A stretch of 64,000 nt of DNA from Chitinophagales bacterium (GCA_015655125.1 JAATFP010000071.1:1-64000), one strand, 5' to 3'; numbered from the stretch's first letter, positions 17,612 to 27,790 are shown. Notes: generated by a model not told the origin, from the sequence alone. A program made the numbers and translations.

Positions 17612-20600
17612 ATGAAAAGACTCGCCGGCATTTTTGTGTTTACCTCACTCGTTTTTATTTCACAGGGGCAGCGCAGTGATGTTGAATTGAGCCGCGATTC
17701 CATCCTGGCGTGGAGCATCGTGCCGAAGGCACAGGTATACAAACCTGTTAAAGATAACCTGCTAGCCGGAAGCAACTATACTACATGGCAGCAGCAAATT
17801 TCCGATACATTAGTAAAATGGGTACAGCAATCGTACCTGCAGCGCGGATCGGTGGTTCGGATGATCACCAAAAACAACGAACGCTGGTGGGTGGGTGGCG
17901 CGCCGCCGTTGCATACTTACGGCTTTAACTTTCTCGGCTTTGAGGCACGTTTTGTAAATGGCAAACTCGATCTTAAATGTTGCGAGCTGGGTCCATTGCT
18001 GGATGTGGCCTTTAATGAATTCCCCGGCGATTACCTTACAGATTTTAATCCCGGCGGACTACATTTTCTTGCCGAACAAGCTGCTTTCAGCAGCGGCGAT
18101 GATGAGGCAAAACTGGCATCGGAAGGAATAGACAAAAAAATACAACCGAATCTTTATGGCTACAGAACATACCTGAATCACTATCACGATAACGGAAACC
18201 CGTTCAACAACATCAGCATAGTTATACCCAAAAACGGCGAGTGGCCATTTAAACCGGTGCTTGTAAAAGATATAGCAGGCTACATCACGCAACAAATGGC
18301 CGCGTTTCCGGGTATTGAGCAAAAAAACCCTTATGATGTAAAAGCTTATAAAGATGCACTCGAGCGGTTGAAACCGTATTACAATGAAGTGGCAAAATTG
18401 AAGAACAATTTTAATTATGGCCAGATGATCAACGATGACAAAGGCCATTCGCTTCTTGACCCCAATGCAATCATCAACGGAAAATCAATAAACAAAACGT
18501 TCCCCGAATACCGCATACTTGTTTCCACAACGCAGCAGGTAATTGATCAAACCAAAAGCGACAAGCCACTGTGGTTTTACATGAACCTCACCAAGCTCGG
18601 TGCAGTGAAAGGCAACCCGGTTTCTTACGATCCTGCTTTTTGTACCGCCGGCCCGTGGCTCGTTTATTCTTTGCTGCGCAATTTCAATTTTGATTATGTC
18701 TCAAAATGGCTGTCGCAGCCCGAGGCCCTGAAAGGCTTTGCCTATAAGCCTTTACAGCCATTGGGCAAAGCCGCCAACAATATGGTTGCAGCAGTAAAAA
18801 CTTCTCCGGCTGCAGCCGCAAAAAATAAGGATCCGTACACTATTTTATATGAAGACTTTGATGGTTATGCAACAGGAACATTTTCTGCACAAGGCTGGCA
18901 TACTTACGGCTATGCCGGACATGAATTTGCAAATGCAACCCTCAGTACAATCGCTGGTCAGCCAAATAAATGGATCTCGATTCCTGATCAGTATACTTTC
19001 TATCCGGACTTTGTAAAACCTTTGCCAGCGAGCTTTTCGGTGAACTACGATATTTATTTCGGCGAGATGAAAAACAAAAGATCACCTATTTATTTCAGAC
19101 TAGATACGTATGATTCTAAAAAAAGCGGTCCGATCGACCTGAAAGATATGAACAGAAATGGCTTCCAGTTTTCCATGGCGCTGAGCGGCGAATCGGAGAC
19201 GAGTAAAAGATTTGTATCCGTTGCAGATAAAGAAACATTGGGCTCTTATAAGATTACCGGACTGAAGCAAAAAGATGTGGCGCATGTAAATATCACTGTA
19301 AATGGGAGCAACATTGCTGTTTCCGTAAATGGCAGGGAAGTGATGCATGACGACAATGCGCTGCCTGCGGGCAAGTCGTTTCGGAGATATGCATGGTACT
19401 GCGGCGTGCCTGAGATTTATATCGGGAATATTTTTGTAAAGAGTGCCACACCTGTACAGCCAAGTGATCCAAAGGATCTGCCAATAACACAAGTACCAAA
19501 AACGAAAAATGAAAATACGGGATCGGCAACTTCTTTCGAAAGCATTCCTTATGTGCCGGCAACATTGCCAAAGGCTGAAGTGATGATGCCAGTCAATTAC
19601 CCGCAAGGATTTAAAAGCGCCGTTCCGACATTTCCGACAGGCAGCAATAAAGTAAATACGGCGTTTAAACCAGGTTTTAAATCTCCGGCCGCATCGCCGT
19701 TGCTGGGCGGTTTATCCAATATGGTGCTATCAGAAACTTCTTTTAAAAATTTCATCAATGACCTGACGGTGTTAGTTTCCAACAAATTAAAATCAGAAAA
19801 TGTTGCTAAAATAGACGCTTACTTCAAAGCAAAAAAAATAACGGGTTCAAGAGCAATCGGTGTTTTTGCCATCGACGCGTGGGCGCACGGAAAACCAACC
19901 GCAGCGCTGTATACGTTCTGCAAAGCGTTGCAGGCAGATCAAAACGATAAACTTACGGCAAACAATCTTGCGTCGCTGCTGATTGAATATGGTTATGCGG
20001 AAAAAGCAATTCCGGTTTTGCAATATATAAATAAGCAAAACAATAACATCCCGGAAGTGCTGGCCAATTTCTCGAATGCTTACTACAATCTTGGCGACAA
20101 CAATACGGCGATGGATTTCGCGGGTCGCTGTATCGCAAAAGACAGCAACAATACAACTGCCAACAAAGTGGCCGCATTTGTTTATCTGAATAAAAATGAT
20201 AAATCATCCACGGAAAAAGCAATCGGCTGTTTGAAGCAGGCGCTAAAGGATCATTACGATAAAGAAGCATCTGATTTTTTAAACAAGATCGAAGCAAATC
20301 ACCAAACAGCGGAAGATTATCCTAACACAAACTGGAAACAATTCCCATTGCTCAAACGGATCACTTTGCCAACGATGCCATCCGACCTTAAGCAGGCCAG
20401 ATCTTTCAATATTTTTTTACAAACCGAACAAAGTGCATTAAGCGAAACAAGCGACAAAGTTTTTGGTGCGTATAAAAAAATTCCGGTAGCAAACAGCCAG
20501 CAAAAAGTAAATATGCTCGAGTCCATGAAAACACAAGGGACTTACACCATTATGGTAAAGGCAAACATGATTCTGAGCACCCAGGCGGCATGGTATGCAA

Positions 20601-21487
20601 AAATGAAAAAAGATCTTGAAGATATTTTCACACAAAGAAAAAAAGAACTGACCGCTGCATTCAACAATAAGGTAAATCCGATCATGAAAAAATATAATGA
20701 TGAGCGAAACAAACTGGAAGGAGGTGAAGGAAATGCAGAAGAAGAAGAAAAAATAGAAGAGTTGATGAAAGCGAGATGTGAGGCTTACAATAAAGAAGCC
20801 GCGATCTATCTTACAGATCTGGCGCAGCTTACCAATCAATTTGCGCAACAAAGCGAATATGTGAGTCGCAGCTATTACCGAGATTATGCCAACTGGGCGC
20901 CAATGGCGCAATTAGACAGCAGCAACGCGCCGTTTTTGCTGGCGCAAACAAAATATCTGCAAGACGTAAATAAGATATTATCATTGTACGCGGCCGTGGA
21001 ACCTTGCATTTATCCTGGAACGGAAACAGACAAAAAAGGTCCCGTTACGCCGAAGCAATGGGAAGAACAGTATTGTGCCAATTTCAAGGGCGTGTTAGGA
21101 TTGGGTGCAGCAAAGGTTGCTTTCAGTTGTAATTCAATCAGCATTTCAGGCGGTGAAGGTTTTGTGGGCGACCTGAGCTTTACCTACGATGAAGCCGGTA
21201 AGTTTAAAGAAATGACCATCGGTGCAGGCGTGGGTGCAGAGGCGCATTGGGGCAATCAAAACATCACGTCGGTTTCTGCCGGCGCATCAGTGATGGAATA
21301 TATTACGATCGGAAGCGGGCCTGGCGGCAATATGCAGGTAACAGATTTTGGAATTACCGCGGGTGTTGGTGCCAGCGGTAACATAGGCGCAGCGGGTGCA
21401 GACATGAATATTGCTTCCACAACGCTGAGCGTTACTTCCGGCGTTTCGGCCAGTGGCGCATTGCCAAACGCATTGGGATTGAAATAA
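17612..21487 (+). CDS. Very large secreted TPR protein with lectin-like insert (paralogue B)
   Basis: 1291 residues. A signal peptide (MKRLAGIFVFTSLVFISQGQ) is followed by about 390 residues of no recognised family; residues about 410-610 look like a concanavalin/laminin-G-type beta sandwich (LYEDFDGYATGTFSAQGWHT, FSVNYDIYFGEM, VNITVNGSNIAVSVNGREV); about 640-700 is a Pro/Thr linker; 710-900 is TPR-like (LIEYGYAEKAIPVLQYINK); 900-1120 is alpha-helical with a charged segment (EGGEGNAEEEEKIEELM); the last 120 residues are the glycine-rich domain (SISGGEGFVGDLSF, SAGASVMEYITIGSGPGG). It is paralogous to the genes at 14129 and 23677 from the TPR part onwards. It has its own regulon promoter. Confidence 0.8.
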   Translation: MKRLAGIFVFTSLVFISQGQRSDVELSRDSILAWSIVPKAQVYKPVKDNLLAGSNYTTWQQQISDTLVKWVQQSYLQRGSVVRMITKNNERWWVGGAPPLHTYGFNFLGFEARFVNGKLDLKCCELGPLLDVAFNEFPGDYLTDFNPGGLHFLAEQAAFSSGDDEAKLASEGIDKKIQPNLYGYRTYLNHYHDNGNPFNNISIVIPKNGEWPFKPVLVKDIAGYITQQMAAFPGIEQKNPYDVKAYKDALERLKPYYNEVAKLKNNFNYGQMINDDKGHSLLDPNAIINGKSINKTFPEYRILVSTTQQVIDQTKSDKPLWFYMNLTKLGAVKGNPVSYDPAFCTAGPWLVYSLLRNFNFDYVSKWLSQPEALKGFAYKPLQPLGKAANNMVAAVKTSPAAAAKNKDPYTILYEDFDGYATGTFSAQGWHTYGYAGHEFANATLSTIAGQPNKWISIPDQYTFYPDFVKPLPASFSVNYDIYFGEMKNKRSPIYFRLDTYDSKKSGPIDLKDMNRNGFQFSMALSGESETSKRFVSVADKETLGSYKITGLKQKDVAHVNITVNGSNIAVSVNGREVMHDDNALPAGKSFRRYAWYCGVPEIYIGNIFVKSATPVQPSDPKDLPITQVPKTKNENTGSATSFESIPYVPATLPKAEVMMPVNYPQGFKSAVPTFPTGSNKVNTAFKPGFKSPAASPLLGGLSNMVLSETSFKNFINDLTVLVSNKLKSENVAKIDAYFKAKKITGSRAIGVFAIDAWAHGKPTAALYTFCKALQADQNDKLTANNLASLLIEYGYAEKAIPVLQYINKQNNNIPEVLANFSNAYYNLGDNNTAMDFAGRCIAKDSNNTTANKVAAFVYLNKNDKSSTEKAIGCLKQALKDHYDKEASDFLNKIEANHQTAEDYPNTNWKQFPLLKRITLPTMPSDLKQARSFNIFLQTEQSALSETSDKVFGAYKKIPVANSQQKVNMLESMKTQGTYTIMVKANMILSTQAAWYAKMKKDLEDIFTQRKKELTAAFNNKVNPIMKKYNDERNKLEGGEGNAEEEEKIEELMKARCEAYNKEAAIYLTDLAQLTNQFAQQSEYVSRSYYRDYANWAPMAQLDSSNAPFLLAQTKYLQDVNKILSLYAAVEPCIYPGTETDKKGPVTPKQWEEQYCANFKGVLGLGAAKVAFSCNSISISGGEGFVGDLSFTYDEAGKFKEMTIGAGVGAEAHWGNQNITSVSAGASVMEYITIGSGPGGNMQVTDFGITAGVGASGNIGAAGADMNIASTTLSVTSGVSASGALPNALGLK

Positions 21488-21508
21488 AAATATTTCAAAA
21501 AAAATTAC

Positions 21509-21862
21509 ATGAAAAAATATAAAATCTTGTTTGCGTTGCTGTGCAGTTTATCTGTTGCATTTGCGCAGAATAAAACAAGCAATGAAACGCCGCAATCTTG
21601 TTTGAGCGATGAAGACGCCGATAAATTACCGGGCAAATATTATGATCATACGCAGCCGAAATATCCGATGAGCCTGAAGGCTCCATCTGCGGCAGAAAGA
21701 ACGGCCATGCTCAATCAACTTAATGCGATAGAAAAGGTGGAAGAAAAAAGTCGCGCCAACCTTACCGTGAATGATTGCGTATTAAGAACAAGCTACAACG
21801 CGCGGGGCACCAGTTATTTCGGCGACAATTCCCGCACGGCGTACGGCTATCAACTTGAATAA
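21509..21862 (+). pseudogene. Truncated copy of the secreted partner protein
   Basis: 117 residues: signal peptide ending AFAQ, then about 95 residues clearly paralogous to the N-termini of the 429- and 433-residue proteins (LPGKYYDHTQ, AERTAMLNQLNAIEKVEEKSRANLTVNDCVLRTSYNARG). It stops after AYGYQLE, where the full-length relatives go on for some 300 residues. A REP-like element begins 20 bases beyond the stop. It sits 21 bases after the TPR protein, preserving the pair order. The leader and reading frame are intact, so it might still make a short protein, but a 3' deletion is the simplest reading. Confidence 0.75.
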
Positions 21863-21882
21863 ATTGCAATTGAATTTAAGTC

Positions 21883-21970
21883 TTCGACAAACTCAGACCG
21901 ACAGCATGTTGTGATATTAATGTTATCAAAAAATTATCTCACGTTGCTCTCTCATGTTGAGCCTGTCGAA
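21883..21970. repeat. REP-like inverted repeat at the end of the truncated gene
   Basis: Left arm 21883-21902 (TTCGACAAACTCAGACCGAC) and right arm 21951-21970 (CTCATGTTGAGCCTGTCGAA) are of the same type as the element at 11193-11240, separated by 48 bases. The right arm is translated in the 5' extension of the next frame (MLSLSK), which is why the start of that gene was moved to 22020. Confidence 0.7.
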
Positions 21971-22019
21971 ACATTTCATACTTATTTTATTGGTTTACAC
22001 TTTTAATAAATATGCAGCT

Positions 22020-23618
22020 ATGAATCGTTTTATAAAAATCATTTTCCTTCAATTATTATTGCTGACTGCTTCTACAACATTTGGACAAAAAAAAACCTAT
22101 GGCGTTATTACTTACGATGTACCTGCAGGCTGGACAGAAAAAACTACCGATGGCAATACTTCATATTCCAAAATAGATGGCGGTAGTTGGGCCCAGATCG
22201 CTGTTTATGCGCAGCGCGCCAGCAGCGGCGATATACAAACTGATTTTGATAAAGACTGGACAGAGCTGGTGGCAACAAATAAAACAATTTCATCGCCCGA
22301 AAAAACAGCGCCGCAGGCCGATGGCGAATGGACCGTGATGAGCGGAAGCGGCATCTGGCAATATAATGGCGCCAATGTGGCAACGATACTCACTGTTTAT
22401 TCCAACAAAAATATTTGCGTAGCTGTGTTGTGTAATTCCACTGCACAGCCATATTTAAAAGATTATCAAACATTGATCGGTTCGCTCGATATCAACGCTT
22501 CTTCGGCAACCACCAATCAACCTGAAAGTACAAATGTTTCCGCTCCAGCTTCTAATAATGGGTCGGTTATTGGCTTATGGTCCTACAATCTTTTGGAAAC
22601 ATCGGGATATGCGAATGGCATGCCGCAATATACCGCCGGATATTTTCGCCGAGAATACAAGTTTAATGCAGACGGCACTTATTTATTTTTATTCAAAACA
22701 TTTTCTGCCTATCAAAAGTCCATCTTATTTGGATATGAAACCGGCAAATGGTCTGTAAACGGCAACCATCTCACCATCATCCCTTCACAGGGCAAGAATG
22801 AGGAATGGAGCAAAAGCGCCGGCGGTCGAAACAACGAATGGGGAAGCCTTATAAAATCCTATCCCAGCAAACTCGAACAGGTCACTTATCAATTTGAAAT
22901 AAAATATTACGAAGGAAGCAAAAGCTATGCATTGATACTAACGTATGATAAACCAACGGAAAGAGAAGGCGCAACAGAAAAAACATTTAGTTATAGCCGC
23001 AATGACAGAAAAGAACCGCTGGTAGATTTTCCACCAGGAACAAAAATAAGTTCAGGTACCAAAACCGCGCAGCAAAGTAATTCCGGTAATGCAGCCAATA
23101 AGATCAGTTCGCCAATTGCCGGAAAAATATGGGAAGGCAGCTCGCTGGAAAGATCAGGGAGCGGCAATATGCAATTCAATACCGGCGGATTTTTTACAGG
23201 TCAATATTACTTTAATGCAGACGGCACTTACCGTTTTGTAAATGTAAATGCTTCGAGTTTTACAGATACAAAGTCGTTGAATTATGAAACCGGCACTTAT
23301 ACCATCAATGGCGATCAGCTGACGATCAAGCCCTCACGAGGCGCGAATGAAGAATGGACCAAAGTGGGCAAAACTTCCAATGGAAATAGTGATATGGGCA
23401 ATAGAAAAATCAACGAGAGCTGGAACAAAAAGGTTAAAAGCAACAGCAGAAAATTAGAAACATACACCTACACTTTTTCTGTCGGACAAAACGGAAACAA
23501 GACTGCGCTCATTCTTCAACGTGGTGGTAAAACGGAAAGGGAAGGCGATGGGAAAATTTCTTATTACAATGAAACCGCAAAAGAAACAGCTGTAAAAATC
23601 CCTGTTGAAATAAAATAG
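22020..23618 (+). CDS. Secreted protein with two lipocalin-like repeats
   Basis: 532 residues from ATG 22020, giving a signal peptide (MNRFIKIIFLQLLLLTASTTFGQ). Residues about 25-155 resemble a PsbP/Mog1-like domain (ITYDVPAGWTEKTTDGNTSYSK, DWTELVATNKT, IGSLDI). Then come two copies of a beta-barrel-like unit: GLWSYNLLETSGYANG...YKFNADGTYLFLFKTF...YETGKWSVNGNHLTIIPSQGKNEEW, and GKIWEGSSLERSGSGN...YYFNADGTYRFVNV...YETGTYTINGDQLTIKPSRGANEEW. The repeat is seen directly; the lipocalin comparison is by pattern. It lies within the cluster of secreted genes but shows no ATCAT/ATGAT site of its own. Confidence 0.8.
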   Translation: MNRFIKIIFLQLLLLTASTTFGQKKTYGVITYDVPAGWTEKTTDGNTSYSKIDGGSWAQIAVYAQRASSGDIQTDFDKDWTELVATNKTISSPEKTAPQADGEWTVMSGSGIWQYNGANVATILTVYSNKNICVAVLCNSTAQPYLKDYQTLIGSLDINASSATTNQPESTNVSAPASNNGSVIGLWSYNLLETSGYANGMPQYTAGYFRREYKFNADGTYLFLFKTFSAYQKSILFGYETGKWSVNGNHLTIIPSQGKNEEWSKSAGGRNNEWGSLIKSYPSKLEQVTYQFEIKYYEGSKSYALILTYDKPTEREGATEKTFSYSRNDRKEPLVDFPPGTKISSGTKTAQQSNSGNAANKISSPIAGKIWEGSSLERSGSGNMQFNTGGFFTGQYYFNADGTYRFVNVNASSFTDTKSLNYETGTYTINGDQLTIKPSRGANEEWTKVGKTSNGNSDMGNRKINESWNKKVKSNSRKLETYTYTFSVGQNGNKTALILQRGGKTEREGDGKISYYNETAKETAVKIPVEIK

Positions 23619-23676
23619 TAGTGGTTCTGCCGGCCTGAACTTGCGGGCTGACAGAACAAAATTTAAAATCATTTTT

Positions 23677-25695
23677 ATGAAAAAAATAATTGTTGTTTGC
23701 ATGTCAGTCTTGTTATCAGCAACCGCTTTTTGCCAAAGACCTTCTAAAGAACAAATGGAAGCAGACAAAAAAAGGCTCGCGGAAGCAATGAAAAAACTTG
23801 ACGAAAAAAAAGCGGCCCTGAATCCTGAAGCAGCAAAGAAGTACGACAGTCTCACCAATGCTTTTGGTGTCAACACGCAAATGAATAATGCGGTAAAGCA
23901 GGTGAATGAAAATAAAACGCAGCCGAAGAAAGTTTCGGGCCTGGCTAAAAATAATTCGACAGAAATTCCTCAAAAGGTGGTTGGGTTGCTGGATGGTTTG
24001 CCAAAGATTACCAACGCTACGCAATATGCTGCTTATCTCAGTTCCTTGAAGCAAAAGATCGCTGCTAAAGTTGTACAGGCAACAAAAAACAACATCGATC
24101 TGTTGATCAGCAAAAATACCGGCAAGCCAATACAACTGAACAATGTGCCGCCACTGTTTTTCATGCAGGAAAATCCGGAAGGTGCTATATATGCGGCAAT
24201 TTGTGTGGCAATCATTAATAAGGATATGCCCATTTCACAGGAAAACCTCACGGCCATTTTGCATCTGACCGGTTATCCGCAATATGCGTTGCCGATGCTG
24301 GAATATTTGAATACGCAATTTAAATCGGACCTCCTGCTTGCAAATGCCGGCCAGTGCTATCTTTCTTTGGGTGAGAAAGAAAAAGCGAAAACATTTTTCA
24401 TGCGCGCGCTGGCTGCCAATAGCGAAAATGTTTCTGCCAATTGCGGCATGGGTTTCATTGAAGGCAATAGTTCCAATCCCGCAGCAGCGGCACCTTATAT
24501 TGAAAAAGTGATGAAGAACAGTTATTCTGAAGTATTGGAAAAACTTGCTTCCCAAAAAAATATCAAGCTCAATTATCTTTCTTTAAAAGTGAAAGTGCCG
24601 GAAATATTTCCGCCCGAAAAATACAAAGTGCGCCCTTCTGCTTTGCGATTTGAAGAAGTGGAAGAATCCTTGGCAAAGCGCGTTCAAATGGATCATTTGA
24701 AAGAAGCATGGGTAAGAAAGCTTCAACAGACACAAAGTAATTTTGATGCGCAAACGAAGAATCTGAGCAATGCCGATAAACTGGCTTTGTATGCCGGTTA
24801 TGTTTCCTCCGTGCCCATGACGAAGAAAGCGCGTTTTATGCTGGCGCAAACGGAAATGTATTTCAATGATTTTGCGTTTCGCAGCGGCACTGCTTACAAC
24901 AATCTGAAGATGAACATCGGCAAAATGCAGGAAGATCTGAAGAAAGAAAATAAAGATACGCGATCCAACATCCCCGATTCTTATGATGCGTGCAAAGTAA
25001 TGAAAGAATCGCTGAACAAATACCTTACAAAGTCTGCGGAGCTGACGGATGATTTTGTTTCACGAAACATTTATGATTTTTATGAATATACCAATCAGCA
25101 ATTGTATTGGAACAAATTCCTGTTGCAGCAAAATGCATACGATCTGAAATTTTATCAGCAGGCAACGAGTTTATTGAAAGCCGTGAGCGATTACGGAAAT
25201 ATCCAGGCGCTGGACGTGGCGCACACAGTGGTGTATGATTGTGAAAAACAAACAGCGGCTGCACCTGATCGCGGTCTTGATCAGAATCCGGATGGCAATT
25301 GCCCTTTTTCTGCAAAGATCCCGTTGGGCATCGGCAGCTTCAAAAGCAACTGCAAAGGCTGGAGCCTGGATGGCGGCGAAGGTGTGATCGGCAGCATTTC
25401 TCATAATTTTCAAACGGGAGAATTTACGGTTTCATTTGGCATGGGCGGCAATATCGAAGCGCCGTTTTTAGGCGGCAGCGCGGGCGCGCAAATGTTCTTT
25501 ACGGTGGGTAGTGATTTTGTACCGTGCGATATGGGCATGCAGGGCAACCTTGGCATCGAAGCGGCCGTGGGGCCGTTGGTAATCGGCGAAGAAAGCGCTA
25601 CTGCTACAATGAGCATTGCCAGCGGATTAAACATTGACGCGGTTCATGCAGGGCAGCAGACGAATTTGTTTTCTTTGAGTCCTACGAAAGATTAG
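23677..25695 (+). CDS. Large secreted TPR protein with glycine-rich C-terminal domain (paralogue C)
   Basis: 672 residues from ATG 23677 (signal peptide MKKIIVVCMSVLLSATAFCQ); the longer TTG-started frame is rejected. A charged coiled coil (KEQMEADKKRLAEAMKKLDEKKAALNPEA) is followed by a TPR-like part near 195-290 (YALPMLEYLNTQFKSDLLLANAGQCYLSLGEKEKAKTFF), helical regions, and the C-terminal domain starting SNCKGWSLDGGEGVIGSISHNF and rich in Gly and Ala. The equivalent motif in the 1291-residue protein is CNSISISGGEGFVGDLSF. No partner gene follows, unlike paralogues A and B. Function unknown. Confidence 0.8.
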   Translation: MKKIIVVCMSVLLSATAFCQRPSKEQMEADKKRLAEAMKKLDEKKAALNPEAAKKYDSLTNAFGVNTQMNNAVKQVNENKTQPKKVSGLAKNNSTEIPQKVVGLLDGLPKITNATQYAAYLSSLKQKIAAKVVQATKNNIDLLISKNTGKPIQLNNVPPLFFMQENPEGAIYAAICVAIINKDMPISQENLTAILHLTGYPQYALPMLEYLNTQFKSDLLLANAGQCYLSLGEKEKAKTFFMRALAANSENVSANCGMGFIEGNSSNPAAAAPYIEKVMKNSYSEVLEKLASQKNIKLNYLSLKVKVPEIFPPEKYKVRPSALRFEEVEESLAKRVQMDHLKEAWVRKLQQTQSNFDAQTKNLSNADKLALYAGYVSSVPMTKKARFMLAQTEMYFNDFAFRSGTAYNNLKMNIGKMQEDLKKENKDTRSNIPDSYDACKVMKESLNKYLTKSAELTDDFVSRNIYDFYEYTNQQLYWNKFLLQQNAYDLKFYQQATSLLKAVSDYGNIQALDVAHTVVYDCEKQTAAAPDRGLDQNPDGNCPFSAKIPLGIGSFKSNCKGWSLDGGEGVIGSISHNFQTGEFTVSFGMGGNIEAPFLGGSAGAQMFFTVGSDFVPCDMGMQGNLGIEAAVGPLVIGEESATATMSIASGLNIDAVHAGQQTNLFSLSPTKD

Positions 25696-25739
25696 CTAAA
25701 GATGTTTCGGTGTTATGAAGTTGACATCCCGTGAGTTTA

Positions 25740-26543
25740 TTACAGTGCATTTTTATTTTTGTTGACAAGTAATATAACACCTATCCAATATGCTGGCGCC
25801 AACGCAATTGCAGGAACCATGAACGGAAAATAATATCCGGGTCCATTAAATAAAAACAGCAGGCAAAAAGCTATTCCGGCCAAGCTGAAACCGGCTATCA
25901 AAAAAAATTGCCATCGCCTTATTTTTGATTTACGCAAAAGAAGGAAAGCTATACAAACAGCCAGAAGATAAAGACAGGTTCTGGCTGCTGCCCGCCAAGC
26001 CTCATGATAATTAACCTTTTTAAAGAACTCGTCCGCGCGGTGGCCGGCATTTACCCATTGTTGCATTTGGTAGTCAAACATAAATGAGCTGAAATTATCC
26101 CATATATTGAGTACGGCTGTAACGGAGAAAAAAACAATCAACAATTTTACAGCCGCTGTTTTAAGGCCAGTGGTTATTTTAAGGGATGCAAAAAACAACA
26201 GCCATACAGCTATCATCAACATTCCATACCTGAATTTTTCAATTGCAGAAAAAGTAAGCAGCAGCGCATCTTCTCTCGGTGGCCCAAGGTGCAAGGGAAA
26301 AAGAGCAATCATCCCAATCGAAAAAAACAACCAGCCTGCAGTACTGCCCGACCTCTTAAGGAAGTACATGAGTCCAGTTCCTGAAAGAACAATTGCCAAA
26401 CCTAAAAGCAGGTAAGTAAAAAAAAATTGATTGTCAACCTGTGCATCAGGTGGAAAAAAGTTTTCCGTAACGGGCCAAAAAGGTAATAGTATCACGATGA
26501 CAGTTGATGCTAAACGCAGAACTTTTACTACTATTTTTTTCAT
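25740..26543 (-). CDS. Multi-pass membrane protein of unknown function
   Basis: 267 residues with about eight hydrophobic segments (for example VIVILLPFWPV, FFTYLLLGLAIVLSGTGLMYF, GWLFFSIGMIALFPL, MLMIAVWLLFFASL, CLYLLAVCIAFLLL, FFLIAGFSLAGIAFCLLFLF). No catalytic motif or named family is apparent. It is monocistronic and convergent with the secreted TPR gene. The next gene on the strand, an esterase, ends 83 bases upstream of its start. Confidence 0.7.
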   Translation of the reverse strand: MKKIVVKVLRLASTVIVILLPFWPVTENFFPPDAQVDNQFFFTYLLLGLAIVLSGTGLMYFLKRSGSTAGWLFFSIGMIALFPLHLGPPREDALLLTFSAIEKFRYGMLMIAVWLLFFASLKITTGLKTAAVKLLIVFFSVTAVLNIWDNFSSFMFDYQMQQWVNAGHRADEFFKKVNYHEAWRAAARTCLYLLAVCIAFLLLRKSKIRRWQFFLIAGFSLAGIAFCLLFLFNGPGYYFPFMVPAIALAPAYWIGVILLVNKNKNAL

Positions 26544-26625
26544 GATGGCTTTTTAATTTTTGTTTTACCCCCGAAATAGTATTAGGGCCAACGGAAAATC
26601 TTATTATTTTCCGGGATGTAATGAT

Positions 26626-27636
26626 CTACAGGTATTTTTTTATGTAAGCCCTCGTATCTTCATCAATCTGCTTCCATTCGGGTGCATTGGCGGCCAGCCC
26701 CATAAATGTATGTACCTGCCCCGCAAAACACCTTGCAATTACAGGTACACCTGCCTCTCTCAATTTAGCAGCATACGCAAGCCCTTCATCACGCAGCACA
26801 TCAAACTCTGCAGTAAAGATGAGGGTTGGCGGCAGATCCTTAAAATACTTTGCTTTTATAGGGAACATTCTAAAATCAGTAGTGTCCTTTGCCAGGTTTG
26901 AGCTGTAATTTTCTGTAACCCATAAAAGTGTATTTTTTGTAATGCCGTACCCGGTAGCATTTTCTGTAATGGAAGGATACGTGGAATTGAGGGGATTATC
27001 AACTGCCGGGCAAAACAGCAACATCATTTTTATCTTATTGCCCCGGCCATTATCCCTGGCCAGCAGGCTCACTACAGCAGCCAGGTTACCACCGGCACTT
27101 ACACCGTTAAGCATGATCCGGGAAGTGTCGCCTCCAAACCTGCCTGCATTATCTGCCAGCCAGGTAAAAGCATTATAACTGTCATTGACCGCCACAGGGA
27201 ACCGGTATTCCGGTGCTACCCGGTAATCCACAGCAAACACGATGGCGTTAAGACTGTTGGCCAATCCATAACTAAACTGGTACATCCAGGGCTGTAGCGG
27301 AGCAACAAAAGCGCCACCATGATAGTCGATGACCACCGGCAATGTTTTGCCATCGGTATTATCCGGCCGGAAAACAATTACCGGGATGCTGTCGGCCGTA
27401 ATTTTAATCCGTTGCATTTTACTTTCCGGCACGGGATCCAAATCAGGCGGCACGTGATTTCTTCTTTCTTCCACGGACATGCTCCGCTCCTGCTCCAACG
27501 TCATATCCGGCATATATTGTAATACCATTTTTGCGTCAGGATTCAGTTTACCCGAGCGGCAAGGCACTTGTCCGCAAACAATCGTGCAGAACATTCCACC
27601 GATAATCAGCGCAGATAAGATTATGCTTTTTATCAT
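26626..27636 (-). CDS. Secreted alpha/beta hydrolase, HSL (fold-3) esterase family
   Basis: 336 residues with a hydrophobic leader ending near CGQ. The oxyanion-hole motif HGGAF is at 106-110, followed by the family block VFAVDYRVAPEYRFPVAVND; the nucleophile S180 is in NGVSAGGN; the acid is expected in TAEFDVLRDEG and the base in GQVHTF. This is the hormone-sensitive-lipase group of carboxylesterases, likely hydrolysing short acyl esters outside the cytoplasm. Substrate cannot be deduced. Confidence 0.88.
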   Translation of the reverse strand: MIKSIILSALIIGGMFCTIVCGQVPCRSGKLNPDAKMVLQYMPDMTLEQERSMSVEERRNHVPPDLDPVPESKMQRIKITADSIPVIVFRPDNTDGKTLPVVIDYHGGAFVAPLQPWMYQFSYGLANSLNAIVFAVDYRVAPEYRFPVAVNDSYNAFTWLADNAGRFGGDTSRIMLNGVSAGGNLAAVVSLLARDNGRGNKIKMMLLFCPAVDNPLNSTYPSITENATGYGITKNTLLWVTENYSSNLAKDTTDFRMFPIKAKYFKDLPPTLIFTAEFDVLRDEGLAYAAKLREAGVPVIARCFAGQVHTFMGLAANAPEWKQIDEDTRAYIKKYL

Positions 27637-27790
27637 ATAATTTTTGATTGATTTTTAATCGACGTTTTGCTAAATTAACCGGCAATACCCATAAATTTCA
27701 TACCCGCCGGGCAAGTTGCAGCAATCGTGAGTAAGCTGCAGGATTACTTGGTAAATGCACATTATTAATAATTACCGCAGCCCACTCACA

